A DNA stretch of 64,000 nt, taken from assembly GCF_011386835.1 (NCBI RefSeq), contig NC_088795.1:105956434-106020433 (forward strand), in the 5' to 3' direction. This DNA comes from Chrysemys picta bellii. Lineage: Eukaryota; Chordata; Testudines; Emydidae. The notes beneath the pieces were generated by a model. That model searched no databases. It saw only the letters and a list, made by a program, of their open reading frames with translations, and had not been told where the DNA came from. The translations under genes were made by a program, and so were the position numbers. Shown piece after piece: positions 32,743 to 44,195 of the stretch (position 1 is the first letter of the stretch; every line of letters starts with the position of its first letter).

Positions 32743-34634
32743 GTGACCACGCAGAGCTCATCAGCACAGGTAACCGTGACGGAGTCCCAGGATCGCAAAA
32801 GAGCTCCAGCATGGACCGAACGGGAGGTACGGGATCTGCTCGCCATATGGGGAGATGAATCAGTGCTAGCTGAACTCCGTAGCAGTAAAAGAAATGGCAA
32901 AGTATTAGAAAAGGTCTCCAAGGCCATGAAGGACCGGGGCCATAACAGGGACACACAGCAGTGCCCCGTGAAAATTAAGGAGCTACGGCAAGCCTACCAC
33001 AAAGCCAGAGAAGCAAATGGAAGGTCCGGGGCAGAGCCGCAAACTTGCCGCTTCTACGCGGAGCTGCATGCCATTCTAGGGGGTGCAGCCACCACTACCC
33101 CAACCGTGTGCTATGACTCCGTCAATGGAGAAACACACAGGGAAGACGGTTCGGGGAATGAGGAAGATGAGGATGGAGGTACTGTAGGTAGCTCACAGCA
33201 GCAAGGAAGCAGAGAAACCGGTTTCCCCAACAGCCAGGATATGTTTGTCACCCTGGACCTGGAACCAGTAACCCCCGAACTCACCCAAGACCCTCAGGGC
33301 ACACAGGAGACCTCTGGTGAGTGTATCTTTGTAAATATTACACATGGTTTAAAAGCAAGCGTGTTTAATGATTAATGATTAATTTGCCCTGGCAATCGCG
33401 GCCAGTACATCTACTGGAAAAGTCTGTTAACGTGTATGGTGATGGAGCGGAAATCCTCCAGGGACATCTCCAGAAAGCTCTCCTTCATGTACTCCCAAAG
33501 CCTTTGCAAAAGGTTTCTGGGGAGGGCTGCCTTATCCCGTCCGCCATGGTAGGACACTTTACCACACCAGGCCAGTAGCACGTAGTCTGGAATCATTGCA
33601 TAACAAAGCATGGCAGCGTATGGTCCCGGTGTTTGCTGGCATGCAGACAATATCCATTCCTTATCTCTCTTTGTTATCCTCAGGAGAGTGATATCATTCA
33701 CGGTCACCTGGTTGAAATGGGGTGATTTTATTAAGGGGACATTCAGAGGTGCCCGTTCCTGCTCTTCTGAACAGAAATGTTCCCCGCTGTTAACCACGCG
33801 GTGGGGGGAGGGGTGAAGTGATCATCCCAGAGAATCGGGTGTGTGTGTGGGGGGGTGGTTTACTTGGGTTTGTGCTGCATGTTAACCCGGAAACCACAGC
33901 CCCTCCTTTTACATTGAAAACCCATTTTAAATGGCCAACCCAATTCATCCTTGATATGGGAAATGCGCTGCTATTTGAAACCTTTCCCGCATGTTAAGAA
34001 GGTTAAAAAAGCCAAAAGACTGTGGCTTACCATGGCAGGCAGAGGAAAAATGTGACCTTGTAACGAAAGAGTGTACCCATTGTTCTCTAAAATGTGTCTT
34101 TTTTAACCACCTCTCCCTTCTCCTCCACCAGCTGCAAATGTTTCTCCTTCACAGAGGCTAGTGAACATTACAAAGAGAAAACGGAAGACGCGGGACGATA
34201 TGTTCACGGAGCTCCAGATGTCCTCCCACGCTGATAGAGCACAGCAGAATGCGTGGAGGCAGTCAATGTCGGACATGAGAAAAGCACAATATGAACGAGA
34301 GGAGAGGTGTCGGGCTGAATGGCGGGATGAAAAGAGCAAGTGGCGGGCTGAAGATGATAGGTGGCGTCAGCTTGCAGACAGACGGCAAGAGTCAATGCTC
34401 CGTCTGCTGGAGCATCAAACTGATATGCTCCAGCGTATGGTTGAGCTGCAGGAAAGGCAGCAGGAGCAGAGACCGCCGCTACAGCCCCTGTTTAACCAAC
34501 AGCCCTCCTCTCCAAGTTCCATAGCCTCCTCACCCAGACGCCCAAAAACACGGTGGGGAGGCCACCGGCCACCCAGTCACTCCACCCCAGATGATCGCCC
34601 AAGCATCAGAAGGCTGGCCTTCAATAAGAGTTAA
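32743..34634 (+). pseudogene. Harbinger Myb/SANT-like DNA-binding protein, two exons, start codon lost
   Basis: Exon 1 is 32743-33316 and exon 2 is 34132-34634. The donor is ctg|gtgagt and the acceptor ccaccag|ctgc, phase 1, together 358 codons plus TAA. Residues about 20-105 form the trihelix Myb/SANT-like domain with its tryptophans (RAPAWTEREVRDLLAIWGD, QAYHKAREANGRSG, FYAELHAILGG). An acidic low-complexity linker follows (GNEEDEDGG). Exon 2 is highly charged and probably coiled coil (MLRLLEHQTDMLQRMVELQE) with a basic C-terminus. Harbinger Myb-like proteins bind the transposon ends and help the transposase enter the nucleus. The family normally starts MTTQSSS; here the codon is GTG, with an in-frame TGA 39 bp upstream and no in-frame ATG until about residue 62, inside the domain. 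The rest is fully open, so loss of the start is the only visible lesion. Confidence 0.88.
33411..34080 (-). CDS. Uncharacterised antisense ORF in the Myb-gene intron, possibly two exons
   Basis: A 128-codon open frame (33411-33797, minus strand) lies entirely inside the intron of the Myb-like gene. It ends ITIHVNRLFQ and a TAG. A possible upstream exon, 34031-34080, starts with ATG (MGTLFRYKVTFFLCLPC across the junction). It ends at a donor catg|gtaagc, and the acceptor gttaacag|cggg sits at 33787. Joining 34080-34031 to 33786-33411 keeps the frame and gives 141 codons plus stop. I recognise no domain; it has several W, C and H residues and no obvious membrane segment beyond the FFLCL stretch. 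It could be a third Harbinger protein or a chance ORF. Expression is not shown by sequence alone. Confidence 0.4.
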
Positions 34635-34726
34635 AGTTTTAAAATGCAGTGTGTCCTTTTCCATCCCTCCTCCCCCACCCATCCCAGGCTACCTTGGCAA
34701 TTATCCCCCTACTTGTGTGAGCAATT

Positions 34727-34732
34727 AATAAA
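34727..34732 (+). terminator. Polyadenylation signal AATAAA of the Myb-like gene
   Basis: AATAAA about 92 bp downstream of the Myb-gene stop codon, in 'gcaattaataaagaatgc'. Confidence 0.7.
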
Positions 34733-34760
34733 GAATGCATGAATGTGAAAAAACAATGAC

Positions 34761-34766
34761 TTTATT
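34761..34766 (-). terminator. Polyadenylation signal AATAAA of the transposase gene
   Basis: TTTATT on the plus strand, reading AATAAA for the minus-strand transposase, about 125 bp beyond its stop. It lies only 28 bp from the Myb-gene signal, so the two transcripts converge and probably overlap at their 3' ends. Confidence 0.65.
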
Positions 34767-34890
34767 GCCTCTGCAAGTGGTGCTCGAAGTGGGGAGGGGA
34801 GGATGGGGTGGTTGGTTTACAGGGAAGTAGAGTGAACCGGGTCGGGGGGGGGGGGGTGGAGGGTTCATCAAGGAGAAACAAACAGAAGTT

Positions 34891-36190
34891 TCACACAGTA
34901 GCCTGGCCAGTCACAAAACTCGTTTTCAAAGCTTCTCTGATGCGCACTGCGCCCTGCTGTGCTCCTCTAACCGCCCTGGTGTCTGGCTGCGCGTAATCAG
35001 CGGCCAGGCAAGTTGCCTCAACCTCCCACCCTGCCATAAATGTCTCCCCCTTACTCTCACAGATATTGTGGAGCGCACAGCAAGCAGCAATAACAATGGG
35101 GATATTCTTTTCGCTGAGGTCTGAGCGAGTCAGTAAGCTGCGCCAGCGCGCTTTTAAACGTCCAAATGCACATTCCACCACCATTCGGCACTTGCTCAGC
35201 CTATAGTTGAACATGTCCTGACTCCTGTCCAGGCTGCCTGTGTATGGCTTCATGAGCCATGGCATTAAGGGTAGGCTGGGTCCCCAAGGATCACGATAGG
35301 CATTTCAACATCCCCAATGGTTACTTTCTGGTCCGGGAAGAAAGTCCCTTCCTCCAGCTTTCGAAACAGACCAGAGTGCCTGAAGACGCGAGCATCATGT
35401 ACCTTTCCCGGCCATCCCACGTTGATGTTGGTGAAACGTCCCTTGTGATCCACCAGGGCTTGCAGCAGCATTGAAAAGTACTCCTTGCGGTTTACGTACT
35501 CGGTGGCTTGGTGCTCCGGTGCCAAGATAGGGATATGGGTTCCGTCTATGGCCCCACCACAGTTTGGGAATCCCATTTCAGCAAAACCATCCACTATTGC
35601 CTGCACGTTGCCCAGAGTCACTACCCTTGATATCACCAGGTCTTTCATTGCCCTGGCAACTTGGATCACAGCAGCCCCCACCGTAGATTTGCCCACTCCA
35701 AATTGATTCCCGACTGACCGGTAGCTGTCTGGCGTTGCAAGCTTCCACAGGGCTATCGCCACTCGCTTCAAACTGTGAGGGCTGCTCTCATCTTGGTATT
35801 CTGGCGTTTCAGGGCAGGGGAAAGCAAGTCACAAAGTTCCATGAAAGTGCCCTTACGCATGCGAAAGTTTCGCAGCCACTGGGAATCGTCCCACACCTGC
35901 AGCACGATGCGGTCCCACCAGTCTGTGCTTGTTTCCCGGGCCCAGAATCGGCGTTCCACGCCATGAACCTGCCCCAGTGACACCATGATTTCCACATTGC
36001 TGGGGCCCGTGCCTTGTGTGAGGTCTATGTCCATGTCAATTTCCTCATCACTCTCTTCGCCGCGCTGCAATCGCCTCCTCGGCTGGTCCGGGTTTCGCCT
36101 TGGCATGTCCTGGCTCTGCATATACTCCAGGACAATGCGCGTGGTGTTCATAGTGCTCATAATTGCCGCGGTGATCTGAGCGGGCTCCAT
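34891..36190 (-). pseudogene. Harbinger DDE transposase (HARBI1-like), two frameshifts
   Basis: Minus strand, starting at MEPAQITAAIM (36190). The N-terminal part has an acidic patch and a helix-turn-helix-like region (YRSVGNQFGVGKSTVG). The DDE_Tnp_4 nuclease follows: GGAIDGTHIPI (first Asp), GKVHDARVFRHSG, VILGDPAYP (second Asp) and VVECAFGRLKARW (Glu). All three catalytic acidic residues are present. Two single-base-type frameshifts break it: near 35768-35772 (after AALTV) and near 35264-35270 (after DPAYP, giving a premature TAA). The end is FVTGQATV with a stop at 34891. The enzyme would excise and reinsert the transposon; without repair of both shifts this copy cannot make it. No intron is needed to explain the gaps. 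Confidence 0.92.
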
Positions 36191-36521
36191 GATCCCAGTG
36201 CTAGCTATGGCGCCTGGTCTCAAAAAAGGCGCAAAACTAGTATCTGACAGACCAGGAGAAGGAGGGAGGGCGGGAGGGAGGGAGGGCCGAGTGACGACAT
36301 GGCGTACAGGTACAGGGAATTAAAATCAAGAAAGGTGGCTGTGCATCAGGGAGAAACACAAACAACTGTCACACAGAATGGTCCCCCCAAAGATTAAACT
36401 GAAAAGCCTGGGTTTAGCAGGCCGTTGATTTCACGGAGGGAGGGGAAGCAAATGAATACAGAACAAATCTATTTTTTACATCTTAAGCTGGCAGCCGACG
36501 GTGCAGCATGACTGATAGCCT

Positions 36522-36840
36522 CTGCAGTATGATGACGATGGATACCAGTCGTAATATACCATCTTCTACCAAAAGGCAAGGGGCTGCTGCTGTGTAGCAA
36601 TGCAGCCCCACGTCTGCCAGCCCCACGTCTGCCAGCACCCAGATCGCCCTCGGCCTCTTCTGGGTGCTTAGCAGACAATACTGGGCAATTGGCAGAAAAT
36701 AGTATATTACGACTGATAGCCATCATCATCGAGACAGTAGCATGTCTGCCCAGGTGCCCATGATTGACAGCCACTGCAGTATGACGACAACGGATACCAG
36801 TCGTAATATACCATCTTCTACCAAAAGGCAAGGGGCTGGT
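36522..36840. repeat. Subterminal direct and inverted repeats of Harbinger
   Basis: A segment of about 65 bp starting ctgcagtatga(t/c)gac and running through 'gataccagtcgtaatatacc' to 'aaaaggcaaggggctg' occurs at 36522 and again at 36774, a spacing of 252 bp. Between them 'agtatattacgactgatagc' (from about 36700) is an inverted copy of the cagtcgtaatata part. A further degraded copy ('ccgccaaaaggcagttagca') lies near 36898. Subterminal repeats near an end may be transposase or Myb-protein binding sites, but the role here is inferred. Confidence 0.75.
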
Positions 36841-37372
36841 GCAATGCAGCCCTACGGCTGCCAGCCCCACGGCTATTAGTCATGCTACACCATCTACCGC
36901 CAAAAGGCAGTTAGCAGCTGCTGCTGTGTAGCAATGCAGTCCCACGTCTGCCGGCACCCAGAGGACATATGGTGACGGTGAGCTCAGCTGAGCTGAGCGG
37001 GCTCCATGCTTGCTGTGGTATGTTGTCTGCACAGGTAACCCAGGTAAAAAGGCGCGAATCTATTGTCTGCCGTTGCTGTGACGGAGGGGGAGGGGCCTGA
37101 CGACATGTACCCAGAACCTCCCGCGACACTGTTTTGCATCATCCGGGCATTGGGATCTCAACCCAGAATTCCAATGGGCGGCGGAGACTGCGGGAACTGT
37201 GGGATAGCTGTGGGATAGCTACCCATAGTGCAATGCTCCGGAAGTCGACGCTAGCCTCGGTACTGTGGACGCGGTCCGCCGACTAGAGCACTTAGAGCAT
37301 TTTATGTGGGGACACACACAATCGGCTGTATACAACCGATTTCTATAAAACCGGCTTCTATAAATTCGAACT

Positions 37373-37395
37373 AATTTCGTAGTGTAGACATACCC
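37373..37395 (-). repeat. Harbinger right terminal inverted repeat
   Basis: Reads cgtagtgtagacataccc at its end, complementary to the left TIR over 12 consecutive bases. Confidence 0.85.
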
Positions 37396-38822
37396 TTAGA
37401 CTGGTGGCAGAAGGGACAGCAACATTGTCCAAAGTGAGCAAAACATACTGAGTATCCCAGGAGAGGTTAAATAGATTGGAACCCACAGCAATCAAATTAA
37501 AAGGAGTAGGACCACAGATATTCATTTTTTTCTATCAAATTTGTTCATGGTCAAATATAAAAAGACCTTACCACTCATTTCAAAAGATTATTAAGAAGCA
37601 CAGCATATATCTGCATTAAGACATGGATAAAACTTGGATAATTTATAGAAAAAATATTGAAAATATCAGTCAAATCTCTCTCTTTTTTTGGATGAAATAG
37701 GGATAGGATATAGCACTGGCTTGTTATCATGTCCGACTCATGTTCAATTTAAAAAAATATTATGGATTTATAATATTATGGCAGTTCTGTAATACCACCA
37801 GTAATGAGTTTCTGTTGAGACAGCTTGAGGTTTTTTTCCCCTATCAAGCAAATTCCAAAGCATAAGTTCTACTTAAATGAAAACTATAGCAAACTTTCTT
37901 AGTTAATGAGATTCCGTGTTAATCCCCCATGCTGCAAATCAATTATTTAAAGCCTTTCACAGCTAATGGATCATATAGTGCTTTCTGATTAATGCCAACA
38001 AGCTAGTTTTAGTACAGTGAAGCAATCAGCAGGCTTAACCATTCAGTTTTATTAATACTTTTCCCAGCTTATGGAGAGAATATCAAAAATAATCTAAAGA
38101 ATAAACTATTTGTTTATATGAAAAACACATTAACTTCAAACAGCAAGGGAGAATTTCAAGTTGTACTTGGTAGACAATAGCCAAGAAGCCATTAACTGTT
38201 GATTACTGACTCCACATTATAATAATAAGTAGTTGTAGTAAAGTAAACACACAAACAAACAAAAGACAAGCTTTTAGCATTGTTCGACATCTATTAGTGG
38301 TCTTATTCCTGAAATAATATATTACAACGATTTCTCATTACACGCATGTGAAAAAAAAAAGATTACAGCACTACAGTATATATATAATTAGTTTTCTGTA
38401 TCATCTATTGATTCCAAAATTTCAGGAGACATTTTTTTCCTACCACATAGCTGGCCAGTCTTCATGAAGGTACCACAATGGTAATAAATATAAGAGAGCC
38501 CCAGCTACTTACATATGAAAGATTTATTCATGAGATAAGGAAATCTGGGAGAATAGGGCAGACAATACATCAGTATAGGTTACTAGTCCATGGGCAACAA
38601 AATCTTGAAAAATTTTGAAAATTTTAAAATTGCATTGATGAAAATTAACATCAATATTTACTGTTCACAGAAAAATAATAGTTACCTTTGCAACTGCCTT
38701 CCTCATGCTTTACCTTTTCATTTACAGAGAAACATAAACCAAAGTGTCATGTGAGAATTCGTAGATTTGATAGAATAAATTTGTCTAGGTCATGGAGTAT
38801 TTGGAAAGACACTCACACAGAG

Positions 38823-38861
<39 letters not shown>

Positions 38862-40532
38862 CTCTCTGTTATGATTACTTTAGTACAATGGAAATAATTT
38901 ACCTAGGTATATGCAGATGATACCTGAGCCGTTCAGGTGAACGGGATAATCTGGGTGTGTTTATAACAGAAGTTCATGTGGCGCAACAGAGTGCACATAT
39001 TTGTCAAGTTATTGATGGTAAATTGTAACTATTACACTACATATGTTTAAGCTCATTCTATAAATTTATTTTGGAATGTGGCATGTTTTGTGCCAGCCGA
39101 AGGGAGGAGATTTTTACTGTTGAAGAAAGTAATGCTTCAGACATCCAGACAGTGTAACAAACTGCAGCAGTTCTTCACAAGCAGATAAAAACAAACCTTC
39201 CTTTATCCCTCAATTCATCAAAATGTGATGGCATGTGCAGTACCACCATGCTGTACTTTGAAAGACACATGAGAGAGTGGACTTCTTGTGCAAAATTTCA
39301 TGTGGAAAGTTAAAATTGGTGAATTTTGGCTTTCTCTTTCTTTGTGAAGAAAGAAAAAGCCAACCTTTTTGCCATGCATATTTCAAAGTATTGCCTTAAA
39401 AAAGGCTTTGGCAAAGGGATACAACAAACAAGGCTTTGATGCTTTTGAACACATTGGCTTATATGCATCAAAATATCTATATTTGTTGATTTATTATTTT
39501 GAGTGAGTCTTTCAAAAGTGCCTAAGGGAGTTAAATCTTGACAGGAGTTGGGTGCCTAACTACCTAAGGTGATATTAAAAATCATACCATTATTCATTTA
39601 TTTATGTTTTTACTACTCTACAATATAAGAGCTCTGGAAGCCTTTGACAACCTTTTAAAAATGTGCTAATAAACAAAAAGACACAGCTATTGCTTTGCAT
39701 CAAATAACCCAGCAACAATATAAATAAAGTTTACATTTAAAAATCCCCACCAGTTAGTGGGATGATCAAGCACATCTACTCTTCAAGCTGGGAGTGTGAG
39801 TCTCAGGTCAAGAAGATACATTTGTGCTAGCTTGACGAGAGCTATCATGCTAAAAATAGAGTGTAGCTGCTGCAATGCAAGTGCCAGGCCCCTTGAGTGC
39901 ATGGCTAGGGTCTTGGATGGCTATGTTTCCAGGGCGGCTAGATCTTCCCATCGAATCACACCCCCTGCTTGAAATGCAGATATAATCCAAGTTGATGAAC
40001 TCCGGGGACTGAAAGCTAAGAACTCTAATGAGTGCAACCCAGAATATATGCAAACAAAACCTCAAAACCCCCACTATAAATCCATACTAATTATAAATAA
40101 GTGATTCCCAAACATTTTCCCTCCATTTACCTTCTCCTCTCCCCTTATTTTGTCTCCCGCCCCCAAATTTCCCCATGTTGTACACACATTTTTGTTTTAC
40201 TTTAGTATGTTGTCCATTTAAATTAGGTTGCAAGCAGTTTGAGACAGAGACCTTAAAGTGTTATATACACATTATTGTGCTATCCAAGTAATAAGAACAG
40301 TTAGCTTTGCAGATGCAAAGTTCATTGTTAACTGGGAGGAGCTGCAGTATTTAAAATGCAAAATATATTTACTGAAATAGGAAGGTGTTTTTCTTATCTC
40401 TTTCATGGAATCAAGATAATTTGTATAAATACGTATTACAAGAACATTCCTATGATAAAAATCATCATTATCAAGCTTTCATTAAAGTACCACGGTTATT
40501 GTTAATAAATAATTTACCTAAGTTGGGTTAGC
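37396..40532. other. Non-coding stretch
   Basis: No gene. It includes a (CA)n tract at 38826-38859. The remaining sequence is AT-rich with no recognised repeat boundary. Confidence 0.5.
38826..38859. repeat. (CA)n microsatellite
   Basis: About 17 uninterrupted AC dinucleotides after 'gagacat'. It accounts for the TH-repeat peptide in the ORF crossing it. Confidence 0.97.
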
Positions 40533-40535
40533 TCA

Positions 40536-41254
40536 GGGCTTGGCTACAGTTGCGAGTTACAGCACATTAAAGGAGCCCCAGGTGCACTAGCTCATTACCC
40601 ATCCACACTGGCAAGGTGTGTAGAGTGCTCTGACTCCACGGCTAGAGTGCTCCTGGTAATCCACCTCAGCGAGTGGAATAAAGTTTGATGTGCCCCCGCT
40701 GAAGCACCCCAGCGTCAGTGTGAATGAGGTGTTGCATTACTGTGCTCTGATCAACCTCTGGAAACATCCCATAATCCCCTTAAGTCAAGTGGCCACTTTT
40801 GTCATTGTTTTGGATATGCCCTTTGAAAGTTCCATTTGACAGCTGGCATGCTTACATGCTCCGAGACAAAGCACCCATTACTGTGGAATGTTGCATGTGT
40901 GAGAGAGAGGCGGGGAGGAGAGTGAGGTCTGCTGCTGTTTGAACTTACAAGACAGCATGCTGCCATGCTATCAGCCCCCGCAAAACCCACTCTCTCTCCC
41001 CCCCACATACACACAACACATTCCGTATCACACTCCACCCTACCCCCTGCATTTGAAAAGCACGTTGCTCCACTTGCATGCTGGGATAGCTACCACAATG
41101 CACTGCTCTCTGTGGCCGTTGCAAGAGCTGCTAATGTGGCCACACAAGTGCACTGGCAGCTGTCAGTGTGGACAGACTACAGCGCTTTACCACTGCACTC
41201 TACGAAGGCTGGTTTAACTCAAACCGCTCTACATCTGCAAGTGTAGCCATGCCC
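40536..41254. mobile_element. Harbinger-like MITE, 719 bp
   Basis: Ends gggcttggctacagttgc and gcaagtgtagccatgccc are inverted repeats with two mismatches. A tca duplication flanks it (40533-40535 and 41255-41257). It contains the 'gggatagctaccacaatgca' subterminal motif that also occurs near the right end of the full Harbinger (gggatagctacccatagtgc at 37213). That suggests it is an internally deleted or related derivative. Overlapping ORFs at 40802-41246 are proline- or histidine-rich and not genes. Confidence 0.78.
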
Positions 41255-41257
41255 TCA

Positions 41258-44044
41258 GAAAGGAAGCAAATTACAGCATGTCCTAGGGTGTGCCATCCCT
41301 GGAGTATCCCCTGCTAAGTAAATGTGATGTTGCCTTGTTTTATTATGCCTTCTCAAGAAGCCAATCACTTCACCTCAGGCACTGTTGGTGCTTGACTCAA
41401 TAATACCCTCCTTAGGGCTTGTTTGTTAAAAAACCTCCTCTAAAAGGGGGTCATAAAACAAGTACCAAAATATAAAAGGTACTTCTGGTGTTCAGGGTTC
41501 CTCTGAAGCCTGCCCTCTAAATTCTGTTCCCAATCTCCTCAGAGTTGTCTTCTCACTCATTATGTCTCTCCTTATGGCAGGAGCCCCAGCCCTTCTCCTG
41601 GAGCTTGAGTAGTACAAGCAAATATTTTTCCTCTCCTAACCAGTAGTCCCCAGCTCTCCCTCGAGCTGGACAATTCAAGCAATTGTTGTTTTAGAAATAC
41701 CTCTCAACCTCTGTGTCTTCTCCTTATGGCTGGAGTCTCCAGCTCTCTTCCTGGAACTGGGATGCAATTTATCTCCTGCAGTTGGCCCCACTTAGCCCCC
41801 TGACTGACACGGTTTGGCAGCCTCCTTCTGCTGGTGTCTGCTCCCTATTAACTCAGGACCCTCCTGGAGCCTTCTTACTCCTTTCAGCATCTGCCCTATT
41901 ATGAGAGAGGAGGCAGCATTTTGCTCAGCTCATCCCCAATTGGTTAGGAGAGAGGGGTGCCTTACTCTGCCCTGTCTACAAGGCTCCTGGCCCTAGGCCC
42001 TTAAACAGTAACAGGGTTTCCTCGCAAAGAATGCTTCCTCTCTGCCAATATCTCCCAGGTCATTGTTATCTATAATCAGCCTTTCAATTCACGAAGAACC
42101 ATGCCAGGTAGCAGGGTGGACTTATCAGTAGGTAGTACTACCCTTAGGGGCAGACTACTCAGTCACACTGCAACTACAGTAGTGTGTAAAATGCAGTCAA
42201 CCTGATTTACTGTATGAACATTCAGAAAACCAGGCTGTAACAGTTCAGGGCAATGGCACATGTTTTCCCCCTCCATGGTCCAGCAAAGCAGCCATTTTTA
42301 GGTTTCCAATCCCCAGTTGTGACCTCTTTAGGGGTAAGACCTAGGTATCTCTCCCTCCTGATCATGGTTTTTCCAGGCTGCATAGTTCCTTGCCTACACT
42401 GTGATATCCCCAGTAAACGAAAAGGCCTAAATGGCCAATGCCTGCACAATTCTTTCTCTCCAGAGACTATACACAGCATACTTGCCCACAGTTATAAGCT
42501 ATCACCCATCCGTTTCTAAACAAGCACATCCATTCTTAATGTGAAAGCATTACATAGAAAACATATTAAAATAATAAAAGGATCTACATGCATGTTAATA
42601 AGGTTACCAGTGATCACCCCCAATTTCAGCTAAGACTCTGGTGGGTGATTAGTACTTCAAAGTCCCTACAGACATTTTTCTGTCTTTACAGGTTCATAAC
42701 TGCTTTAGCTCAAAACAAAAACACCCCTGAATAAAGCAGTCTCTCCTTATATATCTTAGGTCTTTGGTCTTCAGATTCTGGGAATGAATAATCAGCAGAC
42801 AATGGTTGTCTCCTCAGGATAGCTTCAAAAGTTTGGGTCCAGAGGTGGGAGTTTGCAGTCACCTCCCCCCAGGTATTTCGTAGGGAACCCACTTAACTTT
42901 GTTTACCTCAAAAGTTCCCTCTTGTCTGGCACATTGTTTAAAATATTCCTTTGAAGCTCATAACACTTCCCAAGGTTTATATTGGTCACATCTCCCCCTA
43001 GAGAAGATACATCCAAAGATACTTAAAGTATCCAAACCTACTTAAACGTATTTCAACAAGGTTTTTCAAGGATATTGCAGTAAATTATCCTATCTGTCAC
43101 ACACAGTTTCTCTTGAAAATTTCTGTATGATTCAACAACAACAACAAAATAACACCTATAATAATTTATAGTGCATTTATTTATTATGTAGTGTGCTACC
43201 AAAAGGGCTTTGCTTTTTTGCATGTATTTCTTACAATTTCAGGCAACTTCATTTTGTAATGTAAGAATAGCAGATACCAAAAAGAAAACTCCACTTGCAA
43301 AGGATTAAAATGAACCTAGATGTAAGCTTTCAGAAACAATAAATACAGGTTGATTTCATATAGCCATGTTACTTAATGTGTGTTTTTTTTTAAATAAGAC
43401 TTCCCATAGAGGACTTGAAACTTCCACCTAGCACAATCTGAGTTAAGGGGCTCAGAATGAACCTACCAGAACAGTTGTTGAAATCTGAGTTAGAGTTGAA
43501 ATAAGGTGAATGAGGTGGGAAACTGAAGCTAACAGAGAGCTACTTCCCCTTGAGATTCAATATTGACTTACCATATGGTATAAAAGAGTCTGATAGGTCT
43601 GCAATTATAAGGAACAGCCCTTAAGGAGAGACTTCACTGGTACTGTCAAGATCTGTGTTTTGATGGGTTTAACTGGGACAACTTCTAAACACTGTGTGAA
43701 ACTAGGCTGTAACTAATGTGTATTTGCTTTACTTGCTTTAGTTCTGCTGTAAAGTTTTGTGTCTTGCAGTGAATATGGGATTTGTAGATCCTATGAAAAG
43801 ACAAAACAAAACCCACAGTTCAACTATTTTGCCCTGCTAAATAATGAGTTCTGCACAGTTCATGTGCTCATTCTCATTTGCCCAATTGAATCATTCTTTA
43901 TTACAAGAATGAGGGAGGCAAGAAATGAAGGGAAAAAATAAGCCAAAGACATCCCACACACGTTAAGATTTATTTTGGTGGGGAGGCACACACTACTATT
44001 ATATACATACTTATTATGTTGCATGTCACATTAGTATCCCAGCA
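41258..44044. other. Mostly unassigned; 41.3-43.0 kb may be LTR-element debris
   Basis: 41.3-43.0 kb is pyrimidine-rich with CCCAGCTCTC-type motifs and resembles antisense LTR-retroelement sequence in composition. I found no TG/CA ends, duplication or protein domain to support a firm call. The rest is plain AT-rich sequence. Confidence 0.3.
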
Positions 44045-44195
44045 TCTCACATTTGCTATTATATCCATTTTTACAAGCAGGAAACTAAAACTGATTTATG
44101 TAAATTCACAGAGGAAATCTGTGATAAAGTCAAGAGGAGAACCCACAGCTTCACACTCCTAGGCCACGACTTTAACCACAAGTCTATTCTTTCTC
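44045..44195 (-). mobile_element. MIR-like SINE fragment
   Basis: The reverse-orientation MIR core is visible: 'catttttacaagcaggaaac', 'cacagaggaaatctgtgat' and 'gcttcacactcctaggcc', ending in 'actttaaccac'. Strongly diverged. Confidence 0.65.

Larger units (their letters stand above)
32394..37395 (+). mobile_element. PIF/Harbinger DNA transposon, about 5.0 kb
   Basis: Ends are inverted copies: ggcctggtctacactacg at 32394 and the complement of gggtatgtctacactacg ending at 37395. Flanking triplets are tga and tta, matching at two of three bases, in line with the 3-bp duplication of this superfamily. Inside are the two genes that define autonomous Harbingers, a Myb/SANT-like DNA-binding protein and a DDE transposase, here convergent. 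The block is much richer in GC and CpG than its surroundings, which suggests a fairly recent insertion. It is probably no longer autonomous (see the two genes). Confidence 0.92.

Noticed and set aside
32655..32956. Two overlapping minus-strand ORFs of about 98 codons
   Set aside because: Antisense shadows of exon 1 and the 5' region of the Myb-like gene.
34103..34524. Extra ORFs overlapping Myb exon 2
   Set aside because: Other-frame shadows of the charged, repetitive exon 2.
38688..38897. TH-repeat ORF
   Set aside because: Product of the (CA)n microsatellite.
40802..41246. Overlapping 78-93-codon ORFs
   Set aside because: Lie inside the 719-bp MITE, with low-complexity P/H/T content and no family match.
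41258..43010. LTR retrotransposon internal region
   Set aside because: Composition is suggestive, but no protein motif, termini or duplication could be found.
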